A stretch of 64,000 nt of DNA from positions 1 to 64,000 of the forward strand of contig JAGWYN010000021.1 of assembly GCA_018969295.1 (NCBI GenBank), written 5' to 3'. A program made the position numbers and the translations under genes. The notes beneath the pieces were generated by a model that was given only the letters and a program-made list of their open reading frames with translations, had not been told where the DNA came from and made no database searches. This DNA is from Chloroflexota bacterium. Its GTDB lineage: Bacteria > Chloroflexota > Anaerolineae > Caldilineales > Caldilineaceae. Shown here piece by piece: positions 59,664 through 64,000 of the stretch (position 1 is the stretch's first letter; every line of letters starts with the position of its first letter).

Positions 59664-60590
59664 ATGAGCAAGATTCGCACGGTTCTCGGAGACATCGAAC
59701 CGACAGCGCTGGGCGTCACCTACATGCACGAGCATGTTATCACCCACCCGCCCGCCAGTATCCCCGACCGCGACCTGGCGATGGAGAGCATCGCCGCAGC
59801 GACGCGCGAGCTCAGCCACTTCCATCTGGCGGGCGGACGCAGCCTGGTGGAGATGACCCCGCGCGACTATGGCCGCGACCCGCTGGCGCTGCGCGAGATC
59901 GGAGCCACAACCGGCGTCCAGATCATCTGCACGACCGGCTGGCTCAAAGACAAACTGTGCCGCCCGTGGGTGGCGGAGCGCACGGTCGAAGCGCTGGCAG
60001 ACGAGATGATCCGCGAGATCACCGTCGGCATCGACGAGACCGGCGTGCGCGCCGGCGTGGTCAAGGCAGCGTCAAGCCTGAACACGATCACCCCCGCCGA
60101 GGAGAAGGTCTTCCGCGCGGCGGCGCGCGCCCACCTCGCCACCGGCGCGCTGATCACCACCCACACAGAGCTGGGCACGATGGCGCTGGAACAGGTCGAG
60201 TTGCTGCGCAGTGAAGGGGTGGCGCCGGAACGCATCCTGGTCGGACACCTCGACCACAAGCCCGATCTCGAGTACTGGCGCGCCGTCGCACAAACCGGTG
60301 CCAACCTGGGCATCGACCAGATCGGCAAAGAAAAATACCTCCCCGACAGCCGCCGCATCGAGCTGATCCTGGCGATGGCAGCAGAAGGCTATGCAGCCCA
60401 GCTCTGTCTGGCCGGCGACCTGGCCCGCACCTCCTACTGGCCGTCGTACGGCACGGGAGGCGGGCCAGGGCTGACCTACATCCTCTGGCGCTTTCTGCCC
60501 TGGCTGATCGAGCGCGGCCTCGATCCACAGACCCTCAAAGCCATGATGGTGGAGACCCCCGCGCGCTTGCTGCAGTTGGAGAGGGCATGA
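59664..60590 (+). CDS. Phosphotriesterase-family metal-dependent hydrolase
   Basis: 308 residues from ATG 59664. Binuclear metal site: H22 and H24 in MHEH, carboxylatable K133 in VVKAASS, H166 in TTHTE, H194 in VGHLDH, D251 in AGDLAR. These match phosphotriesterase homology proteins and PLL lactonases. In a sugar cluster the likely job is opening a lactone or cleaving a phosphate ester made by the dehydrogenases. It is the last gene before the importer. The 242-base gap that follows (60591-60832) has no coding sequence and no clear promoter. Confidence 0.9.
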   Translation: MSKIRTVLGDIEPTALGVTYMHEHVITHPPASIPDRDLAMESIAAATRELSHFHLAGGRSLVEMTPRDYGRDPLALREIGATTGVQIICTTGWLKDKLCRPWVAERTVEALADEMIREITVGIDETGVRAGVVKAASSLNTITPAEEKVFRAAARAHLATGALITTHTELGTMALEQVELLRSEGVAPERILVGHLDHKPDLEYWRAVAQTGANLGIDQIGKEKYLPDSRRIELILAMAAEGYAAQLCLAGDLARTSYWPSYGTGGGPGLTYILWRFLPWLIERGLDPQTLKAMMVETPARLLQLERA

Positions 60591-60832
60591 ATCCCTTGCG
60601 CGCCTCAGCCAAGATGACAACACGCGACGGGTGTGGTAGACTCCTGGCAGATCGACAGCCCGTTTCACAAAGCTCGATTTCTGCAGCACATGCGCCGGAA
60701 CGCGCCGGCCGCACCTCTGCTGCGTAGGCAGCCACCTTGTGGCATGACATCAAGAGCCCCCTCTGTACAGAGAAGGCCCTGATGTTGAAGTTGCTGGTTC
60801 ATATTTTTCAAACAAGAGAGGAGACAAGAAAG

Positions 60833-61927
60833 ATGAAACATCGTAGCCGAACAACCGTGGGAGGGCTTCTGCTGCTCATTCTGGCGCTGCTCGTCGCAGG
60901 CTGTGCCGCGCCGGTCAGCGCGCCGTCTGCTGCACCCGCAGCAGACGCAGCAGCCACCGAAGCCCCCGCACAGGAAGGCGGATTCACCATCGGCGTCAGC
61001 AATACCCTGGTCGGCAACGGCTGGCGCGAGCAGATGATCTGCGCCATCAAAGCCGAGGCCACCGCCAGCGGGCTGGTCGACCAGGTCATCGTTGTCAACC
61101 GCAACGGCGGCCCCACCGAACAGATCGCAGACCTGGAAGGCTTGATCTCGCAGGGCGTGGATGCCATCATCCTCAACCCGACCGACCGAGAAGGGCTCAA
61201 TGCCGTCATCGAGGCGGCGATCGCTCAGGGCATCGTCGTGGTCGCTGTCGATCAGGCCGTGACCGCAGAAGGTGCCTACGTGGTCACCAATGACCAGGTC
61301 GCCTACGCCCGCATCGGCGCAGAGTGGCTCTTCGAGACACTGGGCGGCCAGGGCCAGGTCGTGGAGATGCGCGGCATCGACGGCGTGCCAGCCGACACCG
61401 ACCGCCACGCCGGCTTCCAGGAAGCGCTCGCCAAGTACCCAGACATCGTCGTCTCCGCCGAAACCTTCACCGGCTGGGACCCCTCCACCGGCGCACAGCA
61501 GGCGCTCGACCTGATCACCACGACCGACATCGACGGCATCTGGACCTCCGGCATCGATTACCCCGTGGTGGAGCAGTTCCAGACCGCCAACGTGCCCTTC
61601 GTCCCGATCGTGGGCGCCGACAACAACGGCTTTGTGCAGCAGCTGCTGGAACTGGCCGACGACGGGCTGGTCGGCGCAGCGGTGACCAACCCGCCCGCCA
61701 TCGGTGCAGTCGGTCTGGCCATTGCACTCGACGCGCTGACCGGCCAAAACCCGGAACAGGTCACGCTGCTCACCCCTGCGCTGTTCGACACCAGCAACGT
61801 GGAAGGGCTGCAAGGGCTCTACGCACCAGACCAACAGGTGGGCTGGAGCACCTACGTCAACATCCCGCCCTACACCAGCTACAGCGGCAGCGCCGACGTG
61901 TCGGCCTGCAAGGCGCCAGGCGAATAA
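60833..61927 (+). CDS. Sugar ABC importer substrate-binding lipoprotein
   Basis: 364 residues from ATG 60833. Lipoprotein signal with lipobox LVAGC (C24), then a linker rich in Ala and Pro (about 26-48). The type I periplasmic-binding fold follows (FTIGVSNTLVGNGWREQMICAIKAEA, LISQGVDAIILNPTDREGLNAVI, VVAVDQAV). It matches RbsB/XylF-like proteins that bind sugars or cyclitols. A 14-bp hairpin follows the stop, typical of reduced expression of the ATPase gene compared with the binding protein. Confidence 0.93.
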   Translation: MKHRSRTTVGGLLLLILALLVAGCAAPVSAPSAAPAADAAATEAPAQEGGFTIGVSNTLVGNGWREQMICAIKAEATASGLVDQVIVVNRNGGPTEQIADLEGLISQGVDAIILNPTDREGLNAVIEAAIAQGIVVVAVDQAVTAEGAYVVTNDQVAYARIGAEWLFETLGGQGQVVEMRGIDGVPADTDRHAGFQEALAKYPDIVVSAETFTGWDPSTGAQQALDLITTTDIDGIWTSGIDYPVVEQFQTANVPFVPIVGADNNGFVQQLLELADDGLVGAAVTNPPAIGAVGLAIALDALTGQNPEQVTLLTPALFDTSNVEGLQGLYAPDQQVGWSTYVNIPPYTSYSGSADVSACKAPGE

Positions 61928-61937
61928 AAACGTTGCG

Positions 61938-61972
61938 GGGGGTGTCGGAACGCCTGCTGTTCCGACACCCCC
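61938..61972 (+). terminator. Intra-operon hairpin after the binding-protein gene
   Basis: GGGGGTGTCGGAAC (61938-61951) and GTTCCGACACCCCC (61959-61972), 7-base loop, no T-run. It sits between the binding-protein stop and the ATPase gene, where such stems protect the upstream mRNA or partly end transcription. Confidence 0.75.
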
Positions 61973-61996
61973 TCGCTCCACCCTAGGTTGCCATCC

Positions 61997-63466
61997 ATGA
62001 GCAAACCGAAGCTACTGCTCGCCACACAGGCCATCGCCAAATCCTACGGGCCGGTGACAGCACTGCGCAGCGTCGATCTGACGGTGCGCGGCGGTGAAAT
62101 TCACGCGCTGTTGGGAGCCAACGGCGCCGGCAAGAGCACCCTGGTCAAAATTCTGGCCGGCGTGCAGCCCGCAGACCAAGGGGTTCTCCGCGTCGAGGGG
62201 CAGATCGTCCGCTTTCGAACGCCCGCCGACGCCCTCCATGCCGGAATTGCCACCGTCTTCCAAGACCCAGCCCTCATCCCCGATCTGACTGTGGCCCAAA
62301 ACCTGCACCTCAGCCGCATCGACAGGACGCACTTTCGTGACGGATTGGGCTGGTTTGGGCTGGAACGGCTGGACCTGGCTGCGCTGGTGCGCGAGCTGCC
62401 GCTGGAAACGCTGCGCATCGTGGATCTGGTGCGTGCCGTCGCTCGCCAGCCACATGTGCTCCTGCTCGACGAGTTGACCGCCGCGCTGACCGCAGAACAG
62501 GCAGAACGGGTCTTTGCCCTGCTGCGCGACTGGAAAAAACAGGGCAAGTCGGCAGTGCTCATCACCCACCGCCTGGCTGAGGTGATGCACATCTGCGACC
62601 AGGCCACCATTTTGCGCGATGGACGCAATGTGGCCGAACTGGCCCCCGCAAACGTCACCGAACACCAGCTGGTCGAGGCCATGCTCGGGGCGTCGCTCGA
62701 ACCGACAAGCGCCGCCAGCCGCAGCGAACGCCCCCCCGGCGACACGCTCCTGGAAGTGCGCGGCCTCACCGCACGCCATCTGGTCCAAGAGGTCTCCTTT
62801 GCGGTGCGCTCGGGCGAGATTCTGGGCCTGGTGGCGCTCGAAGGACAGGGGCAGGAGCGGCTGTTCGATCTGCTCTCCGGCAACCGGCAGCCGACCGCCG
62901 GAGAAATTTGGGTGAACGGGACACGGTGTCATTTTCGCTCGCCGTACGACGCAGTCAGACGGGGCGTCGTGCTGGTGCCGGGTGACCGGGTAATTGCCCT
63001 GCTGCCCAACCAGTCTGTGCAGCACAACCTGGCGACCCCCCTCTTTGGCAAGCTGACGAGCTGGTGGCGTCTTCCCAGCAACGAAGGGACCCAGGTCCAA
63101 CGCACGGTCGAACAGCTCTCGATCGACACGCGCGCCGCAGCGCAGGTGCGGCGCCTCTCCGGCGGCAACCAACAAAAGGTTGTGCTCGGCCGCTGGCTGG
63201 TGGGTGGATTTCGCACCTTGCTCTGCTTTGACCCCACACGGGGGATCGACATTCAGACCAAGCACGAAATTTACGCGCTGCTGCGCAAGCTGGCGGCGCA
63301 AGGCGCCGCGATCGTGCTCTACACCAGCGAACTGGCAGAGATCGGCCTGGTATGCGACCGCGTGCTGGTGTTGCACCGCGGACGCATCGTCGACGAACAG
63401 GACGCCAGACGCGCCACCGAATCTTCCCTGCTGACCGCCGCGCACGGACTGGAGGCCCCTGTATGA
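61997..63466 (+). CDS. Sugar ABC importer ATPase with two nucleotide-binding domains
   Basis: 489 residues from ATG 61997; a TTG nine bases earlier is less likely. First domain: Walker A GANGAGKST, Walker B LLLDELTAAL, and H-loop ITHRLAE. The LSGGQ signature is not recognisable; the segment reads LPLETLRIVDLVRAVA. Second domain: degenerate Walker A (ALEGQGQERLFDLLSG), clear signature LSGGNQQKV, and FDPTRGID in place of DEPTRG. This asymmetry is usual for RbsA/XylG-type proteins, though loss of the first signature is less common. It overlaps the permease gene by ATGA. Confidence 0.92.
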   Translation: MSKPKLLLATQAIAKSYGPVTALRSVDLTVRGGEIHALLGANGAGKSTLVKILAGVQPADQGVLRVEGQIVRFRTPADALHAGIATVFQDPALIPDLTVAQNLHLSRIDRTHFRDGLGWFGLERLDLAALVRELPLETLRIVDLVRAVARQPHVLLLDELTAALTAEQAERVFALLRDWKKQGKSAVLITHRLAEVMHICDQATILRDGRNVAELAPANVTEHQLVEAMLGASLEPTSAASRSERPPGDTLLEVRGLTARHLVQEVSFAVRSGEILGLVALEGQGQERLFDLLSGNRQPTAGEIWVNGTRCHFRSPYDAVRRGVVLVPGDRVIALLPNQSVQHNLATPLFGKLTSWWRLPSNEGTQVQRTVEQLSIDTRAAAQVRRLSGGNQQKVVLGRWLVGGFRTLLCFDPTRGIDIQTKHEIYALLRKLAAQGAAIVLYTSELAEIGLVCDRVLVLHRGRIVDEQDARRATESSLLTAAHGLEAPV

Positions 63467-64000
63467 CAAACCGACTGGCTGTCCCCTTCCACCATCCCCT
63501 GCTGCGCACGCTCTGGCGCAACAGCTGGGTGCTGGGGGTATGGCTGCTGCTTTTCGGGCTGCTGATCTGGTACAGCACGCTGATCCCGGTCTTTGGGCCA
63601 TTTCAGATCGCGTCGATCACCAAAAACAGCCTGCCGTTGGTCTACCTGGCGATCGGGCAGGCGATCATCGTGGTGGCTGGCGGCATCGATCTCTCGCTGG
63701 GTGCACTGCTGCTGCTCAGCAACGTCGTCGCCGCCCGCTGCATGGAAGGCCAGCCGGCGGGCGTTGTGGCCGCCATCGGGGTGGCGTTGGTGGCCGCCAT
63801 GGCGCTGCTCAACGCCTTCACCGGCCTGCTTATCCACCGCTCCGGCGTGCCCGACATCGTGGTGACGCTGGCCACCAGCTACATCTGGTCGGGGCTGGCT
63901 TTGTGGATTTTGCCTTCGCCGGGTGGCGGCACAGCACCAGAGATGCGCTGGCTTTTCACCGGCTCCCCCTCCGGCATCGGCGGCTCCTACTGGCCCCCGC
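63463..64000 (+). CDS. Sugar ABC importer permease, cut by the right window edge
   Basis: 179 residues visible from ATG 63463; the C-terminus is outside the window. RbsC/BPD_transp_2-type membrane protein. Hydrophobic segments near 25-45, 55-75, 85-110 and 120-150 are visible, with the signature VVAGGIDLSLGALLLLSNVVAA of this family. It is coupled to the ATPase by ATGA. A second permease may follow, as in other importers of the family. Confidence 0.92.
   Translation, partial: MTNRLAVPFHHPLLRTLWRNSWVLGVWLLLFGLLIWYSTLIPVFGPFQIASITKNSLPLVYLAIGQAIIVVAGGIDLSLGALLLLSNVVAARCMEGQPAGVVAAIGVALVAAMALLNAFTGLLIHRSGVPDIVVTLATSYIWSGLALWILPSPGGGTAPEMRWLFTGSPSGIGGSYWPP

Overview
This is a GC-rich, densely coded bacterial window (about 50 protein genes, two tRNAs, no rRNA, no CRISPR array, no transposase). 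Gene content suggests a Chloroflexota bacterium, perhaps Caldilinea-like. The pointers are a MalT-type LuxR regulator, phytanoyl-CoA-dioxygenase-like, F420/PPOX-type, MttB-like and DUF2723 proteins, and many Gfo/Idh/MocA and sugar ABC genes. This placement is inferred from families, not from a marker phylogeny.

Layout. 1-5829 (minus): the end of an SNF2-helicase/DUF1156-methylase pair typical of predicted DNA-modification defence loci; it runs off the left edge. 6285-9895 (minus): tRNA-Glu and a three-gene set of a beta-propeller lipoprotein, a divergent transcarbamoylase-like protein and a nitrilase-fold protein without its catalytic cysteine. 10004-18468: housekeeping genes (RlmM-like methyltransferase, purB, cysQ; divergent FGE-like and zinc-ribbon membrane proteins; tyrS, fabI). 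18573-28043 (mostly minus): tRNA-Asp, a predicted selenoprotein with an in-frame UGA and a SECIS-like hairpin, an amidohydrolase, an MBL-fold hydrolase, deoC, lepB, an AlbA_2/Schlafen-type protein coupled to gyrA, and gyrA.

28250-33617: DUF2723 membrane protein, epimerase, PPOX protein, a PhyH-like oxygenase ending in eight AGGTM repeats, a decayed hicB/hicA fusion and a small LysM protein. 33933-41805: a MalT-like LuxR regulator divergent from an MttB-like methyltransferase, a molybdopterin oxidoreductase and a CrtL-type lycopene cyclase. 41948-50437: a PF13769 protein, a YHYH protein, an epimerase, a YbhFGSR-like ABC exporter with split ATPases, a DUF4037 protein and an aldo/keto reductase. 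50695-53291: a sulfite-oxidase-like gene, a small TIR-bounded repeat, a DUF3782-like coiled-coil/nuclease protein, and an internally deleted second copy of the sulfite-oxidase region.

53455-64000: a near-consensus promoter starts a run of overlapping genes (FAD oxidoreductase, ROK kinase, two Gfo/Idh/MocA dehydrogenases, SIS protein, SDR, phosphotriesterase-like hydrolase), followed by a sugar ABC importer (binding lipoprotein, double ATPase, permease cut by the right edge). Together these look like an uptake and catabolic unit for an unidentified sugar, amino sugar or cyclitol.

The strongest unexpected signal is the UGA-containing peroxiredoxin-like gene at 18910-19449. Next are the cysteine-less nitrilase-fold protein with its transcarbamoylase-like partner, the hicB/hicA chimera, and the duplicated and deleted sulfite-oxidase locus.
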